Of a DNA stretch of 41,386 bases, positions 23,075 through 31,334 are shown piece after piece. Origin of the DNA: Streptomyces afghaniensis 772 (GTDB lineage: Bacteria; Actinomycetota; Actinomycetes; Streptomycetales; Streptomycetaceae). Each line of letters begins with the position of its first letter. Position 1 is the stretch's first letter. The DNA lies in contig KE354237.1 of the NCBI GenBank assembly GCA_000415505.1, forward strand, positions 1-41,386. The letters run 5' to 3'. The notes under the pieces are model-generated. The model had not been told where the DNA came from. It did no database searches and saw nothing but the letters and a program-made list of their open reading frames with translations. The translations under genes were made by a program, and so were the position numbers.

Positions 23075-24292
23075 GTGCCTCGTACCGTCAGGGACGTCGT
23101 CTTCGTAGACGGCGTCCGCACCCCGTTCGGCAAGGCGGGCCCGAAGGGCATCTACCACGAGACCCGTGCCGACGACCTCGTCGTGAAGGCGATCCGGGAG
23201 CTGCTGCGCCGCAACCCCGGCCTCGACCCGAAGAAGATCGACGAGGTCGCCATCGCCGCGACCACGCAGATCGGCGACCAGGGCCTCACCATCGGCCGTA
23301 CCGCGGGGATCCTCGCCGGTCTGCCGCAGTCCGTCCCCGGTTACTCGATCGACCGCATGTGCGCGGGCGCCCTGACGGCCGTGACCACGGTCGCCGGTTC
23401 CGTCGCCTTCGGTGCCTACGACGTCGCCATCGCCGGCGGTGTCGAGCACATGGGCCGCCACCCCATGGGCGAGGGCGTGGACCCGAACCCGCGGTTCGTC
23501 AGCGAGAAGCTGGTCGACGAGTCGGCCCTGTTCATGGGCATGACCGCGGAGAACCTGCACGACCGTTACCCGCAGATCACCAAGCTGCGCGCCGACGAGT
23601 ACGCCGTGCGCTCCCAGGAGAAGGCCGCCAAGGCGTACGCCAACGGCAAGATCCAGGCCGACCTGGTGCCGGTCTCGGTGCGCCGCACCAACGCGGAGGC
23701 CGGTGAGACGGGCTGGGGCCTGGTCACCGCCGACGAGCCGATGCGCCCGGGCACGACCCTGGAGAACCTCCAGGGCCTCAAGACCCCGTTCCGCGTCCAC
23801 GGCCGGGTCACCGCCGGTAACGCTGCCGGTCTGAACGACGGCGCCACCGCCTCGGTCATCGCCTCCGAGGAGTTCGCGCGGGAGAACGACCTCCCCGTGA
23901 AGATGCGCCTGGTCTCCTACTCCTTCGCGGGCGTCGAGCCGGAGGTCATGGGCTACGGCCCGATCCCGGCGACGGAGAAGGCGCTGGCCCAGGCCGGCCT
24001 GTCGATCTCCGACATCGGCCTGTTCGAGATCAACGAGGCCTTCGCCGTCCAGGTCCTGGCCTTCCTCGACCACTACGGCATCGCCGACGACGACGAGCGC
24101 GTCAACCAGTACGGTGGCGCCATCGCCTTCGGCCACCCGCTGGCCTCCTCCGGCGTCCGTCTGATGACGCAGCTGGCCCGCCAGTTCGAGGAGCAGCCGC
24201 ACGTCCGCTACGGCCTGACGACCATGTGCGTCGGCTTCGGCATGGGCGCGACGGTCATCTGGGAGAACCCGCACTTCGAGGGGGACAAGTGA
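23075..24292 (+). CDS. Acetyl-CoA C-acyltransferase (thiolase)
   Basis: A 405-residue thiolase. The acylated cysteine is Cys96 in SIDRMCAGAL; the GHPLASSG histidine (near 352) and the CVGFGMG cysteine (near 384) complete the active site. The start is the GTG at 23075 with a strong GGAGGAGAG ribosome site. It overlaps the next gene by GTGA, and the two form a beta-oxidation unit: FadB-type enzyme for hydration and oxidation, thiolase for CoA-dependent cleavage (FadA role). A biosynthetic acetoacetyl-CoA role is less likely because of the partner. Confidence 0.92.
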   Translation: MPRTVRDVVFVDGVRTPFGKAGPKGIYHETRADDLVVKAIRELLRRNPGLDPKKIDEVAIAATTQIGDQGLTIGRTAGILAGLPQSVPGYSIDRMCAGALTAVTTVAGSVAFGAYDVAIAGGVEHMGRHPMGEGVDPNPRFVSEKLVDESALFMGMTAENLHDRYPQITKLRADEYAVRSQEKAAKAYANGKIQADLVPVSVRRTNAEAGETGWGLVTADEPMRPGTTLENLQGLKTPFRVHGRVTAGNAAGLNDGATASVIASEEFARENDLPVKMRLVSYSFAGVEPEVMGYGPIPATEKALAQAGLSISDIGLFEINEAFAVQVLAFLDHYGIADDDERVNQYGGAIAFGHPLASSGVRLMTQLARQFEEQPHVRYGLTTMCVGFGMGATVIWENPHFEGDK

Positions 24293-26418
24293 GCACCACC
24301 GCCGAGCTTCTGAAGCAGGCTTCCGAGCTGTTCCCGGACGAGGTCGTCACGCAGGCGCACGTACGCCACTTCGACCTCCCGTCGGGTGCCGGGCGCTTCG
24401 CCCTGATCACCCTGGACAACGGCCTGGACCACACCAAGCCGACCACCTTCGGCCCGGCCTCGCTGGCGAACCTGAACGCCGCGATCGACCAGGTCGAGAA
24501 GGAGGCCGCGGACGGCGAGATCGTCGGCGCCGGCATCACCGGCAAGCCGTTCATCTTCGCGGTCGGCGCCGACCTCAAGGGCGTGGAGATCCTCAAGGAG
24601 TACGAGCACGCGCTCGCCATCGGCAAGGGCGGCCACGAGGTCTTCAAGCGGCTGTCCAAGCTGGCCGTGCCGACCTTCGCGTACTACAACGGCGCCGCGA
24701 TGGGCGGTGGCGTCGAGGTCGGTCTGCACTGCACCTACCGGACCGTCTCCGCGGCCCTCCCGGCGTTCTCGCTCCCCGAGGTCTTCCTCGGCCTGGTCCC
24801 GGGCTGGGGCGGCTGCACGCTGCTGCCGAACCTGATCGGCGCCGACAAGGCCGTCTCGGTGATCATCGAGAACAGCCTCAACCAGAACAAGCAGCTCAAG
24901 GGCAAGCAGGTCTACGAGCTCGGGATCGCCGACGCGCTCTTCGAGGGTGCGGACTTCCTGGAGCAGTCGCTGATCTGGACCGCGTCCGTCCTCAAGGGCG
25001 AGATCGAGGTCGAGCGCCCGGTGATCGACCGCGGCGAGGGCTGGGACCAGGCCGTCGCCAAGGGCCGTTTCATCGCGGACTCCAAGGTGCACGGCGCCGC
25101 CCCGGCCGCCTACCGCGCGCTGGACATCATCGCCGCCGCCAAGAACGGCGACCTCCAGCAGGGCTACGACGCCGAGGACAAGGCGCTCGCCGACCTGATC
25201 ATGGGCGGTGAGCTGCGCTCCGGCATCTACGCCTTCAACCTGGTGCAGAAGCGCGGCAAGCGCCCGGCGGGTGCCCCGGACAAGAACCTGGCCCGTCCGG
25301 TCACCAAGGTCGGTGTCGTCGGCGCCGGCCTGATGGCCAGCCAGCTCGCGCTGCTGTTCCTGCGCCGCCTGGAGGTGCCGGTCGTGCTGACCGACATCGA
25401 CCAGGAGCGCGTCGACAAGGGTGTGGGCTACGTCCACGCCGAGATCGACAAGCTGCTCGGCAAGGGCCGTATCAACCAGGACAAGGCCAACCGCCTCAAG
25501 GCGCTGGTGACCGGTGTCCTGGACAAGGCCGAGGGCTTCGCGGACGCGGACTTCATCATCGAGGCCGTGTTCGAGGAGATGGGCGTCAAGCAGAAGGTGT
25601 TCGCGGAGGTCGAGGCGGTCGCCCCGGCGCACGCGATCCTGGCCACCAACACCTCCTCGCTGTCGGTGTCGGAGATGGCGTCGAAGCTGAAGAACCCCGA
25701 GCGGGTCGTCGGCTTCCACTTCTTCAACCCGGTCGCCGTGCTGCCGCTGCTGGAGATCGTCCGCGGCGAGCAGACCGACGAGGCCTCCCTGGCCACGGCG
25801 TTCGGTGTCGCCAAGAAGCTGAAGAAGACCGCGGTGCTGGTGAAGGACGCCCCGGCGTTCGTCGTGAACCGCATCCTGACCCGCTTCATGGGCGAGATCC
25901 AGAACGTCATCGACGAGGGCACCCCGGTCGAGGTGGCCGAGAAGGCCGTCGAGCCGCTGGGCCTGCCGATGTCGCCGCTGGTCCTGCTGGAGCTGGTCGG
26001 CCCGGCGATCGGCCTGCACGTCTCCGAGACGCTCAACAAGGCGTTCCCGGACCGCTTCACGGTCTCCCCGAACCTCAAGGCGGTCGTCGAGGCTGGCAAG
26101 CGCGGCTTCTACGTCTACGACAGCGGCAAGCCCGAGCTGGACCCGGAGGTCGCCGCGCTGCTGAAGCAGGGCGACAGCGTCCTGACGGAGGAGCAGGTGC
26201 GCACGCGCGTGCTCGACGCGGTGGCGCAGGAGATCGGGCTCATGCTCGACGAGGGCGTCGTCGCCGAGGCGCAGGACATCGACCTGTGCCTGATCACGGG
26301 CGCCGGCTGGCCGTTCCACCTGGGCGGCATCACGCCGTACCTGGACCGCGAGGGCGTCTCCGAGCGGGTCAACGGCAAGAGGTTCCTGGCGCAGGGCGTG
26401 GCGAGCGTCCCCGCGTAA
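24289..26418 (+). CDS. fadB: FadB-type multifunctional fatty-acid oxidation enzyme (enoyl-CoA hydratase / 3-hydroxyacyl-CoA dehydrogenase)
   Basis: A 709-residue fusion. The N-terminal crotonase domain (about 1-300) has the oxyanion region GAAMGGGVEVGLH and LPEVFLGLVPGWGG. The NAD-binding dehydrogenase domain starts near 340 (VGVVGAGLMASQLA) and contains the FHFFNPVAVLPLLEI signature near 480; a C-terminal dehydrogenase domain completes it. It hydrates trans-2-enoyl-CoA and oxidises the 3-hydroxyacyl-CoA. The GTG at 24289 overlaps the thiolase stop (GTGA). A strong hairpin follows the stop. Confidence 0.93.
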   Translation: MSTTAELLKQASELFPDEVVTQAHVRHFDLPSGAGRFALITLDNGLDHTKPTTFGPASLANLNAAIDQVEKEAADGEIVGAGITGKPFIFAVGADLKGVEILKEYEHALAIGKGGHEVFKRLSKLAVPTFAYYNGAAMGGGVEVGLHCTYRTVSAALPAFSLPEVFLGLVPGWGGCTLLPNLIGADKAVSVIIENSLNQNKQLKGKQVYELGIADALFEGADFLEQSLIWTASVLKGEIEVERPVIDRGEGWDQAVAKGRFIADSKVHGAAPAAYRALDIIAAAKNGDLQQGYDAEDKALADLIMGGELRSGIYAFNLVQKRGKRPAGAPDKNLARPVTKVGVVGAGLMASQLALLFLRRLEVPVVLTDIDQERVDKGVGYVHAEIDKLLGKGRINQDKANRLKALVTGVLDKAEGFADADFIIEAVFEEMGVKQKVFAEVEAVAPAHAILATNTSSLSVSEMASKLKNPERVVGFHFFNPVAVLPLLEIVRGEQTDEASLATAFGVAKKLKKTAVLVKDAPAFVVNRILTRFMGEIQNVIDEGTPVEVAEKAVEPLGLPMSPLVLLELVGPAIGLHVSETLNKAFPDRFTVSPNLKAVVEAGKRGFYVYDSGKPELDPEVAALLKQGDSVLTEEQVRTRVLDAVAQEIGLMLDEGVVAEAQDIDLCLITGAGWPFHLGGITPYLDREGVSERVNGKRFLAQGVASVPA

Positions 26419-26432
26419 CGCGTAACCCCTGA

Positions 26433-26480
26433 GGGGGTGGGGCGTACGGTAACGATCCGGACGCCCCGCCCCCCTTCTGC
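26433..26480 (+). terminator. Terminator of the thiolase-fadB operon
   Basis: Arms GGGGGTGGGGCGT (26433-26445) and ACGCCCCGCCCCC (26461-26473) form a 13-base stem with one G-U pair and a 15-base loop, followed by cttct. Confidence 0.7.
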
Positions 26481-26579
26481 ATACCGTCACAGATAGGATC
26501 CTCACACAATCTGACCATTGTTTACCGTGCCCTGACGGTCTCCACCGGAGACCACCGGGTGTCCTCGAAGGAGTCGTTC

Positions 26580-28022
26580 GTGGCGTCCTCCCGCCGCCGC
26601 CCACCCGGACGCCGGGTCTGGCCCAAGATCAGGCTCCTGCTCCTGGTGGCGGTGGTCGCCGCCGGCGGCACGGCGCTGTATCCCGTGTGGAAGGCGGCGA
26701 ATCCGGACCCGCCCGAGCTCAAGGTCCGCTACCGGACCGACACCCCGGCGACCGCGACGGCCGCCAAGCCATCGCTGGAGGTCTTCAACGACACGGAGAA
26801 GCCACTGCCGTTGAGCGATGTGACGCTCCGGTACTGGTTCACCGCCGACGGCGCCGCCTCCTATGCCTTCAACTGCGTCAACGCCGCCTTCGGCTGCTCG
26901 AACGTCGCCGGCCGGATCGTCGCGATGGACAAGGCCACCGACAGCGCCGACCACTACTTGGAGGTCAGATTCACGGCCGGCGCGGGCAGCCTCGAGCCCG
27001 GCGCCAACAGCAAGGGCATCGACCTCCAGCTCTTCCGCACCGACCACAAGCAGTTGAAGCAGTCCGACGACCGCTCCTTCGACGCCGAGATGACGTCGTA
27101 CAAGGAGGCGGAGAAGGTCACCGCCTACAAGCGGGGCGTCCTCGCCTGGGGCGAGGAGCCGGACGGCACCGAGGCCAGTGCCGAGAAGAAGGCCTCGGCT
27201 CAGGCCGCCGCGCCCGACCCGCTGCCGGCTCCCCCGGCCGGGGTGCTGTTCGACGACTTCACGTACCTGGGTGCCAAGGACCCGGCCCTGTTCAAGCACG
27301 GCTGGCTGGTCCGCACCAGCAAGGGCGGCCCCGGCATCGAGAGCACCTGGTCGGCGGACGGCGTCACCTTCCCCGCCACCGAGGGCGCCCACGAGGACGG
27401 CCAGGTGCTCAACCTGCGCGCCAGCACGGACGGCACCAGGGCCGGGACGAAGCAGGCTAGCCTCGGCACGGCCGCGAGCAAGTTCCGCGACGGCACCTAC
27501 GCGGCCCGGATCCACTTCAGCGACGGGCCGGCCACCGGAGACCCCGGCGACCACGTCAACCAGACCTTCTACACCATCGGCGGCACGGGCTCGAAGTACA
27601 GCGAGCTGGACAACGAGTACATGCCGAACGGCGGCTGGGGCCGTCCCGGTCCCAAGCTCGACACCGTGACCTGGTTCGACCACAAGACGAACGACCGGGT
27701 CTACGAGACCACGAACAAGAGCCTCGCCGCCTGGCACACCGTGCTGATCAGGGTGAAGGACGGCGTGGTCGCCTACTGGCTCGACGGCAAGAAGCTCTTC
27801 CTCAGCAACGGGAAGTACGCCCCGCGCGCGGACATGTCCGTGAACTTCAACCACTGGTTCATCGATCTGCCCTTCAAGGGAAACCGTGCTTGGGACATGA
27901 AGGTGGACTGGCTCTACTACAACGCGAACGAGACCCTGTCGGCGAAGCAAGTGCAGTCCGCTGTCGACGGCTTCACCGACGAGGGCATGAACTACTTCGA
28001 CACGGTTCGGGAGTCCCGGTGA
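26580..28022 (+). CDS. Membrane-anchored protein with family-3 carbohydrate-binding module and GH16-like domain
   Basis: A 480-residue protein. A basic N-terminus (RRRPPGRRVWPK) precedes one transmembrane segment (about 18-35, no clear cleavage site), so it is probably a type II membrane protein facing outward. Residues about 46-185 look like a CBM3 module (KPSLEVFNDTEKPLPLSDVTLRYWF is split here; key marks are the Cys pair in FNCV and GCSNV, and KRGVLAWGEEP at its end). An Ala/Pro linker leads to a jelly-roll domain with ELDNE (342-346), matching the GH16 ExDxxE-type catalytic motif. Expected role: binding and cutting or remodelling a beta-glucan-like polymer at the cell surface. The GTG at 26580 has AAGGAG six bases upstream; a GTG at 26559 lacks one. 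Co-translated with the deacetylase (GTGA overlap). Confidence 0.75.
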   Translation: MASSRRRPPGRRVWPKIRLLLLVAVVAAGGTALYPVWKAANPDPPELKVRYRTDTPATATAAKPSLEVFNDTEKPLPLSDVTLRYWFTADGAASYAFNCVNAAFGCSNVAGRIVAMDKATDSADHYLEVRFTAGAGSLEPGANSKGIDLQLFRTDHKQLKQSDDRSFDAEMTSYKEAEKVTAYKRGVLAWGEEPDGTEASAEKKASAQAAAPDPLPAPPAGVLFDDFTYLGAKDPALFKHGWLVRTSKGGPGIESTWSADGVTFPATEGAHEDGQVLNLRASTDGTRAGTKQASLGTAASKFRDGTYAARIHFSDGPATGDPGDHVNQTFYTIGGTGSKYSELDNEYMPNGGWGRPGPKLDTVTWFDHKTNDRVYETTNKSLAAWHTVLIRVKDGVVAYWLDGKKLFLSNGKYAPRADMSVNFNHWFIDLPFKGNRAWDMKVDWLYYNANETLSAKQVQSAVDGFTDEGMNYFDTVRESR

Positions 28023-29506
28023 GCAAAAGGCGGTCCGGCGCCCACAGGCACGCTGCACAGGCAACGGAGGACAAGCCGGTGGTGAGCAGGCGCTCCGCGC
28101 TGCTGATGGGCGGTACAGGAGGCGTCGCCATGGCAGGCGGCGGCGCGTGGCTGGGCAAGGTGGTGGCGCAGCCCGCCGCCGCGCCGGCCGCCGAGGGAGC
28201 CATCGGAGGCCTCGCCACGCCTCCCCTCTACGCCCCCTCCGGCCGCCGACCCAAGTACCGCCGGGCCGGCTGGTCCCAGCAGTTCCAGGCGTCCCACGGC
28301 TGGACGCCCGGGGGTGCGGGCACCGCGTCGGCCGAGGCGAACGACAAGTCCGTCTTCGTGCGCGGCACCCAGTCGGTCCGGGTGACCACGAACGGCAGCG
28401 GCAAGCAGTCCTACGTCCGCAAGACCGGCATGCCAGCGGTGAGCCTGACCGGCAAGATGATCCGGCTCGTCTTCCGCGTCGACGACGTGACGAACCTGGC
28501 CAAGCTCGTCTTCTACCTGGGCAGCGGCTCCCTCGCGAACCACTTCGCCTGGACCTTGCACACCCACTCCAAGACGTCGGCCAACTACGTCCAGTCCGGG
28601 GAGTGGGTGACGGTCCACCTCCAGTGGGCGGACGTCAACGCGGCGGCCGGCACGTATTCCATCGGCGCCGACGGCAAGCCGTCCACGAAGACCGGCTTCA
28701 CCGACATGTCGTTCGCCGTGTACGACAACGCCGGCGGCCCGGTGACGTACCGGCTCCAGGCCGTGGAGCTGATACCGGACACGGTCTCGGTCTTCCCCAA
28801 GGGCGTCGTCTCCATCACCTTCGACGACTCACACAAGTCGATCCACGACCTGGCCCGCCCGGTCATGGACCGCTACGGCTTCCCGGGCACGGTCTACAAC
28901 ATCGCCGACGCCATCGGCACCGGCAGCTTCCTGACGCTCAACCAGATGCGTTCGATGCAGGACTTCTCCGGCTGGGAGATGGCGGGCCACTCGTACGCGA
29001 ACGCCGTCCACACGGCGAGCTATCCCAAGCTCACCGCCGAGGAGGCCGACGCCGACTTCCGGAAGCTGCGCGAGTGGCTGGTGTCCAACGGCTTCACCAG
29101 CGAGCACTTCGCGTATCCGCACGGCGCGTTCCAGAAGACGACCGACGGAGTCCCGGTCGACCAGATCGCGAGCCGGCATTTCACCACGGCCCGGTCGATC
29201 ATCTCCGAGACGATCGAGTCGTTCGCGCCGGCGATGCCGTACCGTCTCAAGGCGCTGACCGGCATCAACGACGGCACCGGCATCGGCGGTACGGCACTGT
29301 CGAAGCTGACCGGCGCGGGCGGCCGGCTCGACCGGTGCGTGAACAGCGGTGACTGGCTGATCCTCTGTCTGCACAAGGTCACCGAGGGCGCCCCCGCGAC
29401 GAGCACCGAGATCGGCAAGGCGGGCCTGGAGACGCTGATGAAGGCGATCGACGACCGGGACATCCCGGTGCTGACGGTCGAGGAGGCGATGGCCTCGTAC
29501 ACCTGA
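28019..29506 (+). CDS. Exported polysaccharide deacetylase (carbohydrate esterase family 4-like)
   Basis: A 495-residue protein. A twin-arginine-type signal (VSRRSALLMGGTGGVAMAGG, about 22-41) suggests folded export. Residues about 85-250 form a beta-sandwich-like accessory domain. The NodB-type domain begins at VSITFDDS with Asp269-Asp270, followed by GHSYAN (His324) and FAYPHGAF. The usual HSxxH metal motif reads HSYAN, so the second metal-binding His is Asn328, with another His at 331; metal binding or substrate choice may differ. Likely removes acetyl groups from an N-acetylhexosamine-containing surface polymer. The GTG at 28019 overlaps the upstream stop (GTGA). Convergent with the synthase operon on the other strand. 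Confidence 0.83.
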   Translation: MSKRRSGAHRHAAQATEDKPVVSRRSALLMGGTGGVAMAGGGAWLGKVVAQPAAAPAAEGAIGGLATPPLYAPSGRRPKYRRAGWSQQFQASHGWTPGGAGTASAEANDKSVFVRGTQSVRVTTNGSGKQSYVRKTGMPAVSLTGKMIRLVFRVDDVTNLAKLVFYLGSGSLANHFAWTLHTHSKTSANYVQSGEWVTVHLQWADVNAAAGTYSIGADGKPSTKTGFTDMSFAVYDNAGGPVTYRLQAVELIPDTVSVFPKGVVSITFDDSHKSIHDLARPVMDRYGFPGTVYNIADAIGTGSFLTLNQMRSMQDFSGWEMAGHSYANAVHTASYPKLTAEEADADFRKLREWLVSNGFTSEHFAYPHGAFQKTTDGVPVDQIASRHFTTARSIISETIESFAPAMPYRLKALTGINDGTGIGGTALSKLTGAGGRLDRCVNSGDWLILCLHKVTEGAPATSTEIGKAGLETLMKAIDDRDIPVLTVEEAMASYT

Positions 29507-29530
29507 GGCCCGGACGCACCAGACCGGACA

Positions 29531-29569
29531 CATGAGAGAGGGGCGGCCCCCCGGCCGCCCTCTCTCATG
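29531..29569. terminator. Bidirectional terminator between convergent polysaccharide operons
   Basis: Arms 29531-29548 and 29553-29569 are complementary over 17 bases with one bulged G and a CCCC loop. It lies between the two stop codons and should serve both operons. Confidence 0.75.
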
Positions 29570-29588
29570 CCCGTCCGACGGAGGCGGC

Positions 29589-31334
29589 CTACCAGCCGCC
29601 CTGGCCGTTCCCCTGCTGCCAGGAAGGGTCCTGGTACGGGTACGCGCCCTGCTGGGGCTCGTGGCCATGTCCCGGGTACTGCTGCTGGTACTGGTCGGGG
29701 TAGCCGTCATACCCGCCCTGCCACTGCTGATGGCCGGCCGGTTCCGGTGTCCCCCAGCTCACGCGCTGCTGCGGGGCCGCCGCGTGCTGCTCCTCGTCGT
29801 AACCGGGGATCGGCTGCGGCTGGGCCGGGATGCCGCCGGACGGGCGGGGCCGGGTGCGCAGGGCCACGCCCTCCAGACGCATCAGCTGGAGCGTCTCGGT
29901 GACCTTCTTGTCGGAGTACGGGTCCTCTTCCTCGAAGATCTCCGTCACATCGGACTCGTGGTCACCGGCCACGGACACCTCGACACCGCCCTGGCGGGTG
30001 CCCCAGCTGCCCTTGTGCAGGGTGAACAGGGCGTAGAAGCGCAGCGGGGTGAGCAGGGTCAGCTGGATCACGCCGTAGATCGGGGCGAGCAGGAACATGC
30101 CGAACCGCTTGACGAAGCCCATGCCGCGGCGCGGGAAGTCGAGGTAGCGCACATTGCGCAGGTAGCCCATCAGGACCATGAAGACCAGGTAGTCACCGAT
30201 GTGGTTGACGAACTGCTCGGGCTTGATGATGGGCAGGATGACCATCGAGTAGAACATCGCCGAGCCGAAGACCAGCCACAGCGCGAGTTCCATGCAGGTC
30301 AGCCAGAAGGCGGGCCGGTACTTCTTCTGGTGCCGGAAGGCCCACAGCGACTCGCGGAAGAAGGACTTGTTCCAGCGGACCTGCTGGCGCAGGAAGTGCG
30401 GCAGTTTCTCGGGGACGGCGGTGTAGCCGACGGCCGTCTCCTGGAAGACGACCTGGCCCTCCATCAGGCAGTAGTTGGTCATGCGGCGGTCGTCGCCGAA
30501 GACGGCCGGCTTGCCCAGGAACTGCTGGTTGAGGAAGTCCGGCAGGTACTTGCGCACCAGCGTGCCGCGGTAGGCGGAGAGCGCGCCGCAGCAGCACAGG
30601 ACCGACTTCAGCCGCGAGTAGGCGGCCCGCTCGAAGAGGAACGAGTTGCCGTATCGCAGGTCCTGCAGGCGCGTGAAGATGTTGCTGTCGTGGTTGAGCG
30701 CCAGCACCATGCCGGTGGAGGCCATGATCTTCTCGTCGGCCAGCGGCAGCAGCAGTTCGCGCACGGTGTCCCGGGACAGCACGGTGTCCGAGTCGACGCA
30801 GAGGAAGATGTCCGAGTACGGCGCGGCCTCGAAGCCCAGCGCCAGCGCCTCGCGCTTGCCCTTGTTCTCGGGCTGGACGCTGACGGTGTACTTGACGCCC
30901 TTGGCCTCGAACTCGCGGCGCATCTTCTTGGCCGCGCGGATGCCGGAGTCGTCGGCGCTGGCGTCGTCGATGATGTGGATCTCGTTGGGCAGGCGGCTCT
31001 GCGCGAGGAGGCTGCGCATGCCCTGCTCGAACATCACCGGGTCCTCGTTGTAGATCGGGATGACCGCGGTGACCCAGGCGTTCTCCAGGTACTCCAGCTC
31101 CTCCCGTCCGGCCTTGGCCGGACGGTAGAAGAGCGCGCCGAACATCTTCAGGGCGAGCAGGCCCATGGCACCCATCGAGTACAGGTGCAGGGACCCGGCG
31201 TCGAGCCGGGTGGCGATCAGCGCGGCCAGGCCCAGGAAGACGAAGTACGAGACCTTCAGGTGCCGCCGTTTGCGGTGCGCGCGGCGGCCGCCGGAGTCGA
31301 CGGCCCCGGGTATGTACGTGTCTTCGGTTGTCAC
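29589..31334 (-). CDS. Hyaluronan-synthase-like processive glycosyltransferase (GT2) with long disordered tail
   Basis: A 581-residue membrane GT2. Two N-terminal helices (about 28-68) precede the catalytic domain: VIPIYNEDP (91-99), DDASADDS (123-130), NKGKREAL (157-164), DSDT (181-184), GDDRRMTN (280-287) and the processivity motif QQVRW (317-321). RWNKSFFRES downstream closely resembles streptococcal HasA. Four or so further helices form the export channel. Residues from about 505 onward are a Gln/Tyr/Pro/Gly-rich tail absent from HasA (about 419 aa). It polymerises UDP-sugars and extrudes the chain. The GTG at 31334 overlaps the stop of the UDP-sugar dehydrogenase gene (GTGA), which ties an acidic sugar to the product. 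Confidence 0.87.
   Translation of the reverse strand: MTTEDTYIPGAVDSGGRRAHRKRRHLKVSYFVFLGLAALIATRLDAGSLHLYSMGAMGLLALKMFGALFYRPAKAGREELEYLENAWVTAVIPIYNEDPVMFEQGMRSLLAQSRLPNEIHIIDDASADDSGIRAAKKMRREFEAKGVKYTVSVQPENKGKREALALGFEAAPYSDIFLCVDSDTVLSRDTVRELLLPLADEKIMASTGMVLALNHDSNIFTRLQDLRYGNSFLFERAAYSRLKSVLCCCGALSAYRGTLVRKYLPDFLNQQFLGKPAVFGDDRRMTNYCLMEGQVVFQETAVGYTAVPEKLPHFLRQQVRWNKSFFRESLWAFRHQKKYRPAFWLTCMELALWLVFGSAMFYSMVILPIIKPEQFVNHIGDYLVFMVLMGYLRNVRYLDFPRRGMGFVKRFGMFLLAPIYGVIQLTLLTPLRFYALFTLHKGSWGTRQGGVEVSVAGDHESDVTEIFEEEDPYSDKKVTETLQLMRLEGVALRTRPRPSGGIPAQPQPIPGYDEEQHAAAPQQRVSWGTPEPAGHQQWQGGYDGYPDQYQQQYPGHGHEPQQGAYPYQDPSWQQGNGQGGW

Noticed and set aside
24208-26604. A 798-codon open frame on the - strand opposite fadB
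   Set aside because: Antisense shadow of an unmistakable FadB; translation is Arg/Asp/Leu-repetitive and matches nothing.
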